The notes: generated by a model not told the origin, from the sequence alone. A stretch of DNA of 64,000 nt from Ruminococcus sp. Marseille-P6503 (GCF_900604945.1 NZ_UWPB01000001.1:1116001-1180000), one strand, 5' to 3'; positions 34,049-45,306 are shown, counted from the first letter of the stretch. Numbers and translations: made by a program.

Positions 34049-35395
34049 TTACAGATTTTCGCCGTTTTCATTGATTACGCTTCTGTACCAGTACCCTGAA
34101 TCCTTTACGATCCTGTTCTGTGTTTCATAATCTACATAAACAATACCGAATCTTTCTTTGTATCCGCACGCCCATTCGAAATTATCCAGCAGAGACCACT
34201 GAAAATAGCCTCTTATATCAGCTCCGTCTTCCGCCGATTTTTTAAGCTCACGCAGATACCGATTCAGATAATCGGTTCTGTTGGGATCGTGGACCTTTCC
34301 GTCCAGGGAAACGCAGTCGTGGGCAGACATTCCGTTTTCGGTAATATAAAGCGGCAGCTTGTACCTGTCGTAATAGAATTTTGTCCCCCAGTAAACAGAT
34401 TCGGGGATTATATCCCAGCCGATAGCGGTGCGGGGATGTCCCGGACGACAGGAAACCTGCTGCGCGCAGCCGTCCTTGCCGGCTTTTACAAACGAACCGG
34501 TGTAAATATTCAGCCCGATGTAATCAATAGGCGCGGATATAAGCTTCATATCCTCATCCGTCGCCTTTGGAAAAACGTCCGCATAATCATTCAGTATCTT
34601 CTCCGGATATCTGCCAAATATGATAGGGTCATGCCAGAACGATTGGGAATAGAGGAAATTACCCTTTCCGCAGCTGAAATACGCGCTGCGAGCGGCTTCT
34701 ATGTCGCAGTCCGCCATCGGAACAAGCGGACTGCTGGCGGAGGTAAAGCCGATCTTAACATCGGGAACGATTTTCCGTAAAGCCCTGACCGCCTTACCGT
34801 GCGACTTAAGTACGTTATGGCATATACGCAGCAGGTCCTTATCAGCCAGCCTGTAGCCCGGAGCGTGGCTGCCCTCAGAATATCCGCACCCCGTAAAAAC
34901 CTGCGGCTCATTAAAGGTTATGAAATTCTTTACTCTGTCTCCGAAGTTTTCCGCAACTATTGACGTATAAAGCTCAAAGCAGTCGGAAATATCGTCGTTC
35001 AGCCAGCCGCCTTTAAGATGAAGGGCATAGGGCAGATCCCAGTGATACAAGGTAATATAAGGCTCGATTCCGTACGCTGAAAGCTCGTTGATAAGCGAAT
35101 TGTAAAAATCTATGCCCTTTTGATTCACCCTGCCGGTACCGTCGGGAAGTAATCTGCTCCATGCGATTGAAAAGCGGTAGGCTTTGATTCCCAGCTCGGA
35201 CATCAGTTTTACGTCTTCCTTATATCTGTGATAGTGGTCGCAGGCAGTATCGCCCGTACTTTTGTCTGAGATTTTACCCTCGGTATGCGTAAATTCGTCC
35301 CATATACTTCTGCCCTTTCCGTCCTTGTCATAAGCGCCCTCGATCTGATAGGAAGCGGTAGCCGCTCCCCACACAAAGTCGTTTCTGAAACTCAT
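34049..35395 (-). CDS. GH1 beta-glucosidase
   Basis: A 448-residue family 1 glycoside hydrolase. FVWGAATASYQIEGAYDKDG and GIKAYRFSIAWSRLLPDG are N-terminal signatures, FITFNEPQ holds the acid/base Glu (about 167), and LPLYITENGMSA the nucleophile Glu. No signal peptide, so it works in the cytosol on imported beta-linked disaccharides. No phospho-sugar-specific signature was assessed. It lies 40 bp downstream of araD; AAAGGAAGG precedes the ATG. Confidence 0.94.
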   Translation of the reverse strand: MSFRNDFVWGAATASYQIEGAYDKDGKGRSIWDEFTHTEGKISDKSTGDTACDHYHRYKEDVKLMSELGIKAYRFSIAWSRLLPDGTGRVNQKGIDFYNSLINELSAYGIEPYITLYHWDLPYALHLKGGWLNDDISDCFELYTSIVAENFGDRVKNFITFNEPQVFTGCGYSEGSHAPGYRLADKDLLRICHNVLKSHGKAVRALRKIVPDVKIGFTSASSPLVPMADCDIEAARSAYFSCGKGNFLYSQSFWHDPIIFGRYPEKILNDYADVFPKATDEDMKLISAPIDYIGLNIYTGSFVKAGKDGCAQQVSCRPGHPRTAIGWDIIPESVYWGTKFYYDRYKLPLYITENGMSAHDCVSLDGKVHDPNRTDYLNRYLRELKKSAEDGADIRGYFQWSLLDNFEWACGYKERFGIVYVDYETQNRIVKDSGYWYRSVINENGENL

Positions 35396-35435
35396 AGCTT
35401 AACCTTCCTTTCATTATTCATGATAATACTTTTTC

Positions 35436-36128
35436 CTAACCTTGTCCGTAATAAGCGTTTTCGCCATGCTTACGCAGGTAGTGCCTGTCCAGAAGCTCCT
35501 GCTGCATACGTCCCGCCTTGGGGTTGATCTCCATAGCATGGTAATTCATAAACGCTATTTCCTCGAGAACGACCGCATTGTGTACAGCCTCCGCCGCGTT
35601 TTTTCCCCACGCAAACGGTCCGTGATTTTTTACAAGCGCCGCGGGAACTGTCATAGGGTCTGTTCCCCTGAACGTTTCAATTATAACGGTTCCCGTTTTC
35701 TTCTCATATTCTCCTCCGATTTCCTCGGGAGTCATATCTCTTGTGCAGGGAATCTCGCCGTAGAAATAATCTCCCTGAGTAGTGCCCATAGGTATAATTC
35801 CCGCACCCGCCTGTGCAAAGGAAGTCGCCCAGCGGCTGTGGGTGTGTACTATTCCGCCGACGTTCTCAAAGGCTCTGTACAATTCCAGATGAGTGGGAGT
35901 ATCGCTGGAGGGTCTGTATTTCCCCTCAGCCACCCTTCCTGTGGAAAGCTCTACCGCCACCATATCCTCTGGAGTCAGCACGTCGTATTCAACGCCGGAG
36001 GGTTTGATTATCATTATTCCGCTTTCTCTGTCCACCGCCGAAACGTTGCCCCATGTGAAGGTTACCAGATTATATTTAGGAAGCATAATATTCGCCTCAA
36101 AGACCTCCCGCTTTAACTGTTCAAGCAT
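35436..36128 (-). CDS. araD: L-ribulose-5-phosphate 4-epimerase
   Basis: A 230-residue class II aldolase-fold epimerase. [23 protein letters not shown]-type [13 protein letters not shown], the zinc-binding [14 protein letters not shown] and [13 protein letters not shown] match AraD. It converts L-ribulose-5-P to D-xylulose-5-P. The start is the ATG of [14 protein letters not shown], with GGAGGG 8 nt upstream; this lies one base after the araB stop, so the two are translationally coupled. Confidence 0.94.
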   Translation of the reverse strand: MLEQLKREVFEANIMLPKYNLVTFTWGNVSAVDRESGIMIIKPSGVEYDVLTPEDMVAVELSTGRVAEGKYRPSSDTPTHLELYRAFENVGGIVHTHSRWATSFAQAGAGIIPMGTTQGDYFYGEIPCTRDMTPEEIGGEYEKKTGTVIIETFRGTDPMTVPAALVKNHGPFAWGKNAAEAVHNAVVLEEIAFMNYHAMEINPKAGRMQQELLDRHYLRKHGENAYYGQG

Positions 36129-36129
36129 T

Positions 36130-37698
36130 TTAACGTATCCCTCCAAGAATTTTTTCAGCGGCAAGAGCCGCGGTATACCTCTCCAAATATTTTCGGAAGC
36201 CTTCTTTTCCTGAGCTTTCAGGATAGACGGTATGCTTTTTCATTGCTGAAAAAACTTCTGAATCAAGCCAGTCAGCAAGACTCTTTTCTTTTCCGCAAAC
36301 CATATACGCCGCGAGAAGCGCCATTCCCCAGGCTCCGCCCTCACCGGCGGTTTCCATAACCGAAACAGGCGTGTCAAACGCGTCGGCAAGGATCTGCTGA
36401 GCAGTGCCTTTTACCTTGAAAAGCCCGCCGTGACCTGTAAACTGCACCGCCGTAACCTGCTCTTTTTCAAAAAGAATATCCATACCGATTTTAAGCGAAG
36501 CAAACGCCGAATATATCTGCGCCCTGAAAAAATTCGCAAGACTCATTTTTCCCTCCGGCATTCTGAAATACATCGGTCTACCGTTGTCAACTCCGGCTAC
36601 AGGTTCGCCGGAAAGAAAGTTATATACGGTAACTCCGCCGCAGTCGGGATCGCCCGTCATTGCGTTTTTATAAAGCATTTCATATAAGGCCGATCTGTCG
36701 GTTCTGTTACCGGCAAGCCGCCCGAACTCGCTGAATATCTCCACCCATTCGTCCAGCTCGCAGCAGCAGTTGTTGCAATGCACCATTGCCGCGGGCAAAC
36801 CGTCGGGAGTCGCAACAATATCGATTTCAGGATATACCGCTCCGCCGGGATTTTTTTCGAGGACAAGCATAGAAAAAATCGAAGTCCCCGCGGAAACGTT
36901 TCCCGTTTTTTCCCTGACAGCATTCGCGGCGGTCATACCTGTTCCGGCGTCGCCCTCAGGAGGACAAAGCGGTACTCCCGCCTGAAATACGCCGCTCGGA
37001 TCAAGAAATTTCGCTCCCTCCGCCGTAAGAACCGCGCCTTTATCTCCGGCAAGCTTTACAGGCGGCAGAATATCTTCAAGCCCGCTTTTAAAACCGTGTT
37101 CGGACAGAAGCTTTTCTGTAAGCTCAATAAAGCGCTTATTGTAGCCTTTTCCCTCAACAGGAAAAATTCCGGAAGCCTCTCCTATTCCTACAGCCCTTTC
37201 TCCGGTAAGCAGATAATTTATATAGCCCGCAAGTGTTGTGATATGAGCGATTCGCGCAATGTGAGGCTCATTATCCAGCGCCGCCTGATAAAGGTGCGCG
37301 ATACTCCAGCGCTGGGGAATATTAAAATCAAGCAGTTTTGTCAGCCTTTCAGCCGCCTGCTTTGTAGTGGTATTTCTCCATGTTCTGAACGGCACAAGAA
37401 GATTATCATTCTTATCAAAAGCCATATAGCCGTGCATCATTGCGGAAATCCCCATTGCGCCTACGGTCGTAAGCGGAACACCGTATTTTGACATAACGTC
37501 CTGTGCAAGAGAAGCAAAACAGCTTCTTATCCCGTTATGGATATCCTCCCGCGAGTATGTCCAATATCCGTTTTCCAGCCGGTTTTCCCACTGATGACTG
37601 CCGCTGGCGACAGGTATATAATTCTGGTCGATAAGCGAAGCTTTTATTCTTGTTGAGCCAAGCTCTATGCCCAGATAGGTCTTATCAAGCTCAAGCAT
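36130..37698 (-). CDS. araB: FGGY-family ribulokinase
   Basis: A 522-residue FGGY kinase. [17 protein letters not shown] is the N-terminal ATP-binding motif, [15 protein letters not shown] and [11 protein letters not shown] follow, and [22 protein letters not shown] with [17 protein letters not shown] is the second FGGY domain. Between araA and araD, it should phosphorylate L-ribulose; other FGGY sugars cannot be excluded from sequence alone. AGGAGG 6 nt upstream sets the ATG, four bases after the araA stop. Confidence 0.9.
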   Translation of the reverse strand: MLELDKTYLGIELGSTRIKASLIDQNYIPVASGSHQWENRLENGYWTYSREDIHNGIRSCFASLAQDVMSKYGVPLTTVGAMGISAMMHGYMAFDKNDNLLVPFRTWRNTTTKQAAERLTKLLDFNIPQRWSIAHLYQAALDNEPHIARIAHITTLAGYINYLLTGERAVGIGEASGIFPVEGKGYNKRFIELTEKLLSEHGFKSGLEDILPPVKLAGDKGAVLTAEGAKFLDPSGVFQAGVPLCPPEGDAGTGMTAANAVREKTGNVSAGTSIFSMLVLEKNPGGAVYPEIDIVATPDGLPAAMVHCNNCCCELDEWVEIFSEFGRLAGNRTDRSALYEMLYKNAMTGDPDCGGVTVYNFLSGEPVAGVDNGRPMYFRMPEGKMSLANFFRAQIYSAFASLKIGMDILFEKEQVTAVQFTGHGGLFKVKGTAQQILADAFDTPVSVMETAGEGGAWGMALLAAYMVCGKEKSLADWLDSEVFSAMKKHTVYPESSGKEGFRKYLERYTAALAAEKILGGIR

Positions 37699-37702
37699 AT
37701 CG

Positions 37703-39169
37703 TTACCTCCTGAGCTTCGCCAGCGCGTCCAGCATATCAAGCTGCTGCTCAAAGGCGTTAAGCTCTGTTTTTTCGTCAATAACAACAAGCTCTGTGCCGG
37801 TCATTTTAGCAAAAAGCCTTATGTCCTCGACAGTCAGAGCCGTTGAAACAACAGCGTGATGCGCTCCGCCGGCATAGATCCATGCCGCGGCGCCTACAGC
37901 GAAATCCGGCTTAAGCTTCCACATAACTCTGGCAACAGGCAGCTCAGGCATAGGCTGCGGCTGCTTGACAAGAGTTATTTCCGCGCACACCAGTCTGAAA
38001 CGATCGCCCATATCAACCATGGAAACCGCAATTCCCTCGCCGGTTATACCGTCGAAAACAAGCCGGGCAGGATCGGATTTTCCGCCGATCCCAAGAGGAT
38101 GAACCTCAATTTTAGGCTTATCGGCAGCAAAAACAGGCGAAACCTCAAGCATATGCGAAGCAAGCTCTATTTCCTCGTTCTGCGGCAAATCGTAAGTATA
38201 GTCCTCCAAAAATCCCGTCGCGCCGCTTCTTCCCTCAGCCATTTTGCAGAGAACCGCGGTAAGGGCGGCAGTCTTATAGTCGCCTTCGGGAGCGAATCCG
38301 AATCCCTTAGCCATAATGTTCTGAACCGCAAGCCCCGGCAGCTGATTCAGACCGTGCAGATCCTGAAAGGTATCGGTAAACGCGCTTATATTTTCACGCT
38401 CGATAAACCTTTCTATTGCAGCCTCATATTTTGCCTGCTCCCTGACAGCGGCGGCGTTTTCGGTATTAATGACGTATTTCTCGGAATACTCTGACATCTT
38501 GCCGTCTATCTCGCCGTCCGTCAGCCCGCTGATAATGTCGCACAAATCGCCGATACCGTAATAATTAACGTTCCAGCCGTATTTTATCTCGCTTTCAACA
38601 CGATCTCCGTCCGTTACGGCAACATCGCGCATATTGCTGCCGAACATTGCCACCCTCATGCCCCTGCCGAAATCTACGGCTGAAGCCGCCTGTGCAAAGC
38701 GGCGTATCTTTTCAATTACGTCGTCGTGCTTATAATAGCCAGAAACGACCTCCCTTTTTATTCCCAGACGGGTGCAGATAAAACCGAACTCGCGGTCTCC
38801 GTGAGCGGATTGATTAAGATTCATAAAATCCATATCAATGCTGCCATATGGAAGTCTTTTATTATACTGGGTGTGCAGATGAAGCATAGGCTTGCTCAGC
38901 GCCTTCAGCGCCCCTATCCACATTTTGGCGGGAGAAAAGGTGTGCATCCACATAATAACTCCCACGCAGTCCGGATCAGCAGAAGCCTCTGTGCATACGC
39001 CAAGCGCCTCCGCGCTGTTTCTCACGACCGGCTGAAAAACAACCTCTGAAACCGAGCGGAGCTTTTCATTAAGATAAGCCGCCATTTCCTTTGAATCCTC
39101 CGCTGCCCTGGCTAAGGTCTCCTCGCCGTACAGATCCTGACTCCCCGTAATAAAATAAAGCTTTTTCAT
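37703..39169 (-). CDS. araA: L-arabinose isomerase
   Basis: A 488-residue isomerase, usual length. YFITGSQDLYGEE, MWMHTFSPAKMWIGAL, LHLHTQYNKRLPYGSIDMDFMNLNQ-type sequence with HGDREFGFI and MEDYTYDL-like LEDYTYDLPQNEE are AraA signatures; the Mn ligands are among the conserved Glu and His (AEGDYKTAALTA, ASHMLEVSP). It converts L-arabinose to L-ribulose. First gene of araA-araB-araD-GH1, from its own promoter. Confidence 0.96.
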   Translation of the reverse strand: MKKLYFITGSQDLYGEETLARAAEDSKEMAAYLNEKLRSVSEVVFQPVVRNSAEALGVCTEASADPDCVGVIMWMHTFSPAKMWIGALKALSKPMLHLHTQYNKRLPYGSIDMDFMNLNQSAHGDREFGFICTRLGIKREVVSGYYKHDDVIEKIRRFAQAASAVDFGRGMRVAMFGSNMRDVAVTDGDRVESEIKYGWNVNYYGIGDLCDIISGLTDGEIDGKMSEYSEKYVINTENAAAVREQAKYEAAIERFIERENISAFTDTFQDLHGLNQLPGLAVQNIMAKGFGFAPEGDYKTAALTAVLCKMAEGRSGATGFLEDYTYDLPQNEEIELASHMLEVSPVFAADKPKIEVHPLGIGGKSDPARLVFDGITGEGIAVSMVDMGDRFRLVCAEITLVKQPQPMPELPVARVMWKLKPDFAVGAAAWIYAGGAHHAVVSTALTVEDIRLFAKMTGTELVVIDEKTELNAFEQQLDMLDALAKLRR

Positions 39170-39217
39170 TACCGTTTCCCTCCGTTTTCAAAATTTATAC
39201 CTATATCCGTTATCGCT

Positions 39218-39247
39218 ATTATAACATATATCCTCCGGCTTTTTCAA
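39218..39247 (-). promoter_or_regulatory. araA promoter
   Basis: On the minus strand TTGAAA (39242-39247), 18-bp spacer, TATAAT (39218-39223) with TG one base before it (extended -10). Confidence 0.78.
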
Positions 39248-39253
39248 GACATA

Positions 39254-39294
39254 ACCGCACAAAAACCATGAGCCGGCTTTGTACGGTTTTTCCT
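39254..39294 (-). repeat. Inverted repeat upstream of the araA promoter
   Basis: On the minus strand AACCGTACAAA and TTTGTGCGGTT pair with one mismatch around GCCGGCTCATGG. It sits just upstream of the -35. It could be an operator of the arabinose operon or an imperfect terminator for the GH5 gene; no T-run follows on the minus strand. Confidence 0.45.
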
Positions 39295-39353
39295 GATCAC
39301 AGTAGCTTTAGCGTATTTTCTGATACTTAATCGTCTTTTTTATTGTCATACTG

Positions 39354-40553
39354 TTATTCATAAACCGCAGTTATCGCGTTAACTACCGTTTCAGTATACC
39401 AGCTGCATTCATCTCGGTTAAAGATACCGAACAGCTCGTTGCCGGAAATATAATATCCGTTATCCCACCAAACACAGGGAATACCGAGGGATTTTGCAGT
39501 TGAAAGATAATATGTTACCCATTTTGCAACCTCATCATCATTTCCGAATTTGTTTACCGCGCCGTACTCTGTAATGATCACCGGTATGCCTTTATCAAGA
39601 AAAGCTTCCTTCAAATCATAAAACATATTATCAATATCGCTTTCGTGAGAACCATCCCATTCAAAAAGCTCCCAATCCTCTTTAGGGCTGTATGTAAAAG
39701 CATACGGCGTGTAAGCGTGAATCGAAAACGCTATATGGTCGTCCTCAGGAACAGCCACATCGTTTATTGCCTGCTTTGCGCTGGAGGACGCAAAGGTCGT
39801 CACCAGAAGCAGCCGCTTTTCATTGTTACCGCCTGTGGAGCGCACGGCGTCCACAAAGGTCTGATTAAGCCTGTCGAGACAGCGCCTTCCCTCATCTGTT
39901 CCTCCGTTCCATTCATTCGCGCCTCCGACTACTCTGGGTTCGTTAAGACCGTCAAAAATCAAATGATCGCCGTAATCCTTAAAGCGTTGCGCGATCTGCA
40001 CCCAGAGAGCATAGACCTTTTCGCTTACAGCGTCGATATGCTCATAATCCGGTATGCGCCAGTCCTCCTCGTGGTGAGAGTCAAGAATAACGAACATATC
40101 ATTGTCAACAGCATAATTGACTACCTCCTGCACCCTGTCCATCCATTCGTCATCAACGGCGTATTCAGGAGCTTCTCCCATATGTCCGCCCCAGGTCACA
40201 GGAATCCTGATAGTGTCGAAGCCTCTTGCCGACACCTCGTCTATCATTGCCTTCGTAGTTTTTGGATTGTCCCATGAAGTTTCCGCGTCCAGACCCTCAG
40301 CGCTGTCGGCGTCAAAAGAATTTCCAAGATTCCAGCCGGTCTTCATCTCTGCTATAAGCTCTGCGGGAGTAATATCTCTTACCTCGCCCGGTCGGTTCAG
40401 ATCAACATTTTTTGCGTTCTCTCCTTCCAAAGCTTCCGCCGAGCTCGTACTGGTTTCGGAATCAGGTGAAGCTTCACTTCCGCCGCAGCCTGCAAGACTC
40501 CCAAGCGCCAACGTCAGGGCAGTCAAAATAAGTAATATCTTTGCTTTTTTCAA
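39354..40553 (-). CDS. Secreted GH5 endoglucanase-like lipoprotein
   Basis: About 399 residues. The lipoprotein signal ends at LGSLAGC, then a Ser/Thr/Glu linker and a GH5 catalytic domain: AEMKTGWNLGNSFDA, GFDTIRIPVTWGGHMG, FDGLNEPRVVGG with the acid/base Glu, and IPVIITEYGAVNK with the nucleophile Glu. The pattern resembles GH5 subfamily 4 (xyloglucan, glucan, xylan). It works outside, tethered to the membrane. GAGGTGA, which overlaps the GH51 stop codon, lies 6 nt before a TTG at 40553; a GTG three codons earlier is inside that site. Confidence 0.88.
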   Translation of the reverse strand: MKKAKILLILTALTLALGSLAGCGGSEASPDSETSTSSAEALEGENAKNVDLNRPGEVRDITPAELIAEMKTGWNLGNSFDADSAEGLDAETSWDNPKTTKAMIDEVSARGFDTIRIPVTWGGHMGEAPEYAVDDEWMDRVQEVVNYAVDNDMFVILDSHHEEDWRIPDYEHIDAVSEKVYALWVQIAQRFKDYGDHLIFDGLNEPRVVGGANEWNGGTDEGRRCLDRLNQTFVDAVRSTGGNNEKRLLLVTTFASSSAKQAINDVAVPEDDHIAFSIHAYTPYAFTYSPKEDWELFEWDGSHESDIDNMFYDLKEAFLDKGIPVIITEYGAVNKFGNDDEVAKWVTYYLSTAKSLGIPCVWWDNGYYISGNELFGIFNRDECSWYTETVVNAITAVYE

Positions 40554-40563
40554 TTTGCTCACC

Positions 40564-42063
<1,500 letters not shown>

Positions 42064-42074
42064 TTATACTTTAC

Positions 42075-42103
42075 AGTTTACATCACAGCGCGGCAAAATA
42101 CAA
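42075..42103 (-). promoter_or_regulatory. GH51 operon promoter
   Basis: On the minus strand TTGTAT (42098-42103), 17-bp spacer, TAAACT (42075-42080). Weak hexamers suggest it needs an activator; the shared motif ends at its -35. Confidence 0.55.
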
Positions 42104-42123
42104 TAATTTATAATGCAAGAATA
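42101..42123 (-). promoter_or_regulatory. Shared regulatory motif, GH51 copy
   Basis: On the minus strand the core GCATTATAAATTATTG, preceded by a T-rich TATTCTT, is the third copy of the motif described at 42194 and 44263. Its final TTG is the start of the -35. Confidence 0.55.
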
Positions 42124-42193
42124 CTGACATATCCTGCAAATTTCGCAGTCCGGCTTAAACTATCCCATTTAAGCGATTTGCACGATATATCAT

Positions 42194-42216
42194 TGTTTTA
42201 GCATTATTTGTTATTG
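42194..42216 (+). promoter_or_regulatory. Shared regulatory motif, araC-type gene copy
   Basis: TGTTTTA followed by GCATTATTTGTTATTG. The copy at 44263-44285 matches it at 18 of 23 positions by my count. The last TTG begins the -35, the usual place for an AraC-family activator site. Confidence 0.6.
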
Positions 42217-42242
42217 CTTTGACTGTCCGTTTATATTATAAT
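42214..42242 (+). promoter_or_regulatory. Promoter of the AraC-GH5 unit
   Basis: TTGCTT (42214-42219), 17-bp spacer, TATAAT (42237-42242). Confidence 0.7.
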
Positions 42243-42287
42243 GAATATAAGAAAATAAACGTATAAAATTTAAGGGAGATATGTGCT

Positions 42288-43082
42288 ATGCGGATTACAA
42301 ACGTTGGATATAATCATTATCACGACGCCGATTTTTTTATCAACCGCCCCGCAGGGTCGGGGGACTATCTGGTGCTGCTGCTGAAAACTCCTGCTGTATT
42401 TATGATCGACGGCGTACAGTTCCGCGCCGAAGCTGATTCCGTAATATACTATAATAAAGGAACTCCGCAATTTTATAAAGCTGACGGCGCTCAGTTCGGC
42501 AACGACTGGTTTCATTTCCTTCCAGATAACGAAATGGACGAAAGGTTTCTTGCCGCTCTGGATATACCTTTCGATAAAATAATCAAGCTTGACAGCGTCG
42601 CGGAGCTTTCTGTTTTCATCAACATGATGTGTTACGAAAATTATTCCGCGAATTTATTCAAAGCGGATTCTGTAGATCTGCTTGTCAAGCTGTTTTTTAT
42701 CAAGCTCAGCGAAAAAATGAATACGTCGGCAAACAAGGATCTGGCAACATGGCATAAAAAATTATCCATACTGCGTACAAAAATTTACAATATGCCGTCC
42801 CACAACTGGAATATAGACGGTCTTGCCCATGAGGTGACTGCCAGCCGTTCATCCTTTCAGCATATGTATAAGAAAACATTCGGCACAACTCCTATGAACG
42901 ATGTTGTAACCAGCCGTATTGAACACGCCAAATATCTTCTCTCTTCAACCGACTATACCATCACATACATTGCGCAGATGTGCGGCTATTCTTCAGATAC
43001 GCATTTTATGCGTCAGTTTAAAAATAAAACCGGTATGACTCCTTCCGCATACCGAATTGAAAAACTTAATGAAAAGAGGTAA
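42288..43082 (+). CDS. AraC family transcriptional regulator
   Basis: A 264-residue regulator with an N-terminal cupin-like sugar-sensing domain (about 1-130) and a C-terminal double helix-turn-helix: WNIDGLAHEVTASRSSFQHMYKKTFGTTPM and YTITYIAQMCGYSSDTHFMRQFKNKTGMTPSAYR. It lies divergent to the GH51 operon and 6 bp upstream of a GH5 gene. Together with the motif shared by three local promoters, it probably senses an arabinose- or glucan-derived sugar and activates these units and itself (inference). GGGAG precedes the ATG. Confidence 0.9.
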   Translation: MRITNVGYNHYHDADFFINRPAGSGDYLVLLLKTPAVFMIDGVQFRAEADSVIYYNKGTPQFYKADGAQFGNDWFHFLPDNEMDERFLAALDIPFDKIIKLDSVAELSVFINMMCYENYSANLFKADSVDLLVKLFFIKLSEKMNTSANKDLATWHKKLSILRTKIYNMPSHNWNIDGLAHEVTASRSSFQHMYKKTFGTTPMNDVVTSRIEHAKYLLSSTDYTITYIAQMCGYSSDTHFMRQFKNKTGMTPSAYRIEKLNEKR

Positions 43083-43088
43083 ACCGAA

Positions 43089-44114
43089 ATGAAAAAATTT
43101 GCAGGATTTGAAAAGGGCGTAAATCTTGGCGGCTGGCTGTCTCAGGGAACCTATGATAAGAAACATCTCGACAGCTTTATCAGCGAGGACGATTTCAAAG
43201 TAATTGCCGCTTGGGGCGTCGATCATGTGCGTATACCGGTCGATTACAATATTCTGGAAACCGAAGACGGAAAAATAATTGAAAGCGGCTTTGAATATAT
43301 TCAGAAAGCGATAGATATGTGTGAAAAAAACAATCTTAATATGATCCTTGATCTGCACAAAACCATAGGCTTTTCATTTCATCCGGGGTATAACGAAAAC
43401 GGCTTATTTGAAAGCAAAGCTTTGCAGGAAAGATTTTATACTCTTTGGGAGCGGCTCGCGCGCCGCTTCGGCAGATATTCTGAAAACGTTGCGTTTGAAA
43501 TTCTCAACGAAGTCACTGACAAGGAATACAGCGACGAGTGGAACAGAATAAGCGCCGCCGCGATCAAAAAAATACGGCTCTATGCGCCTCAAACTAAAAT
43601 TCTTCTGGGCGGCTATTGGAACAATTCTGTTGACGCTCTTGCAGATCTGGCGCCGCCCTATGATGAAAATGTCGTATATACCTTTCATTGCTACGATCCG
43701 TTCCTGTTTACTCATCAGGCGGCATACTGGCTTGACAATATGCCTGACGAACTGCGTATCTCTTATCCCGGTAATATTTCGGATTACCGCAGAACAATGA
43801 AAGAAATTGGTTTGGACTATATTCAGGATTACCTCGACGTTTCCGACAGCGGATTTGACGCTTCTTACTTTGAAAAACGTTTTGAAACCGCGGTAAGAAT
43901 ATGTGAGGAACGCGGAACCTCCCTTTACTGCGGAGAGTACGGCGTAATCAACAACAGCGAGCCTGAGGACGCTTTGAAATGGTTCGAGGATATCCATTCG
44001 GCGTTTGAAAAGCTTGGAATCTCACGCGCCGCCTGGACCTACAAAAAGGTTGACTTCGGACTCAGCGATGAACATATGAAATCAGTAATAGACAAGCTCA
44101 TAACTCTACTATAA
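43089..44114 (+). CDS. Cytosolic GH5 family glycoside hydrolase
   Basis: A 341-residue GH5 enzyme without signal peptide. GFEKGVNLGGWLSQGTYD, GVDHVRIPVDYNIL, NVAFEILNEVTDKE (acid/base Glu), VVYTFHCYDPFLFTHQ and TSLYCGEYGVIN (nucleophile Glu) are typical. Being cytosolic and cotranscribed with the AraC regulator, it probably trims imported oligosaccharides. Its sequence is unlike the secreted GH5 in this window. AAAGAGG precedes the ATG. Confidence 0.88.
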   Translation: MKKFAGFEKGVNLGGWLSQGTYDKKHLDSFISEDDFKVIAAWGVDHVRIPVDYNILETEDGKIIESGFEYIQKAIDMCEKNNLNMILDLHKTIGFSFHPGYNENGLFESKALQERFYTLWERLARRFGRYSENVAFEILNEVTDKEYSDEWNRISAAAIKKIRLYAPQTKILLGGYWNNSVDALADLAPPYDENVVYTFHCYDPFLFTHQAAYWLDNMPDELRISYPGNISDYRRTMKEIGLDYIQDYLDVSDSGFDASYFEKRFETAVRICEERGTSLYCGEYGVINNSEPEDALKWFEDIHSAFEKLGISRAAWTYKKVDFGLSDEHMKSVIDKLITLL

Positions 44115-44189
44115 TAATGATAACTTCCTTTCATGCAGTACTGCAAAAAACTGCGATACTGCATAATTAATAAATTTCCTCCTTAATTT

Positions 44190-44229
44190 ATCCGGCAGAG
44201 AACTGTGTTTTCTGCCGGATTATTTTATG
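44190..44229 (+). terminator. Terminator of the AraC-GH5 unit
   Basis: ATCCGGCAGA pairs with TCTGCCGGAT (44190-44220), followed by TATTTTAT. Confidence 0.8.
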
Positions 44230-44262
44230 TAAAGACTTAAAAACAAAAGCACAAAACGTTAG

Positions 44263-44285
44263 TGTTTTTGCATTTTATCCTATTG
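44263..44285 (+). promoter_or_regulatory. Shared regulatory motif, surface-protein operon copy
   Basis: TGTTTTT followed by GCATTTTATCCTATTG, ending in the TTG of the -35, the same geometry as the copies at 42194 and 42101. Confidence 0.6.
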
Positions 44286-44311
44286 TCCGAAAATATAAAA
44301 TTGTCTATAAT
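44283..44311 (+). promoter_or_regulatory. Promoter of the surface-protein/solute-binding operon
   Basis: TTGTCC (44283-44288), 17-bp spacer, TATAAT (44306-44311). Confidence 0.7.
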
Positions 44312-44392
44312 TTAATAAAGAACCGATATGAAAACGGAATATCGGTCAGTATATCAGAACCAGCAAAAAAACATCGTATTGGAGGAATCGTA

Positions 44393-45235
44393 TTGAAAAT
44401 CAAAAAATTGTTAGTAGGCTTTACAGCAGCTTCTCTTGCAGCGTCCTGCATGGCGTTCAGCGTTTCAGCGGCGACAAAGCTGAGTGACGTTGTTTATCCT
44501 TCGGAGGAGGACGCCGAGATGAATGACGCTTATTTTTCAATCGGAGGCTTACCTTTCTACATGGGCACAAATTGGCAGTGGAATCAGGGCGATTGGGTAT
44601 CAATTACAGAGGATGGTATATTAGAGTTCAGCTATACCATAAGCGAAGGTCTTACCTTGCCAAACGGCGGCACCTTAGGCAGCATGGGTATAGTGGTCAA
44701 TAACCTTCCGGAGGATAATTACCCATATGACATAACTATTACAGAGGCAAAGTTTGAAGCAGCCGACGGCACGGTAACTGAACTTACGTCAGTCAAAGCT
44801 ATTACCGAAGCGGACCTCAGTTCGGAAGGCGGTTTCAGGATCAACATAAGACCCAGCGAGCAGGTGGACGAAACAACGGGCGAATTAGTAGCGGCAGCGA
44901 CTCCCGAGGTTGCGGGATGGGACGAGGAAGGAGCTTTTAGCGGCGGAACTCTTTTTGTGACTATTGATTTTGGCAGCGCCGCGTCAGACGACGATACATC
45001 TTCCGAAGCAGGCGGCAGTTTATCTGAAACGGATGACGATTCATCTGACAGCGATACGGTATCCGCGAACGAAGCAAGCTCTGAAACCGCCGCAGCGTCT
45101 AAGAACGCTTCATCTTCCGAAACTAACGCCGCTTCCGGTAAAACCGACAACGCAGAAACAGGCGCGGGCGAGCTTGTATTAGCAGGAATTGCGCTTTCGT
45201 CCGCCGCACTGATAGCAGCTAAGAAAAACAAGTAA
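44393..45235 (+). CDS. Secreted protein with a sortase-type C-terminus
   Basis: 280 residues. A signal peptide (KKLLVGFTAASLAASCMAF, cleaved near VSAAT), a strand-rich domain of about 160 residues with GTNWQWNQGDWVSITEDG that may bind carbohydrate, an acidic Ser/Thr linker, and a tail DNAETGAGELVLAGIALSSA ending KKNK. The NxETG, hydrophobic, positive order resembles Clostridial sortase substrates. TTG start with GGAGGA 6 nt upstream. It may hold polysaccharide at the cell surface for the neighbouring glycosidases and lipoprotein (inference). An intercistronic hairpin (CCGGCA/TGCCGG, 45251-45268) follows. Confidence 0.65.
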   Translation: MKIKKLLVGFTAASLAASCMAFSVSAATKLSDVVYPSEEDAEMNDAYFSIGGLPFYMGTNWQWNQGDWVSITEDGILEFSYTISEGLTLPNGGTLGSMGIVVNNLPEDNYPYDITITEAKFEAADGTVTELTSVKAITEADLSSEGGFRINIRPSEQVDETTGELVAAATPEVAGWDEEGAFSGGTLFVTIDFGSAASDDDTSSEAGGSLSETDDDSSDSDTVSANEASSETAAASKNASSSETNAASGKTDNAETGAGELVLAGIALSSAALIAAKKNK

Positions 45236-45306
45236 CTAACACGCCGGCTTCCGGCAGAAAATTGCCGGATAATATAACTTAAAACTTATTGAAAGGAACG
45301 ATCCAA

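Noticed and set aside
35442-36116. Long plus-strand open frame opposite araD
   Set aside because: It is a shadow of araD; no binding site, and its translation is not protein-like.
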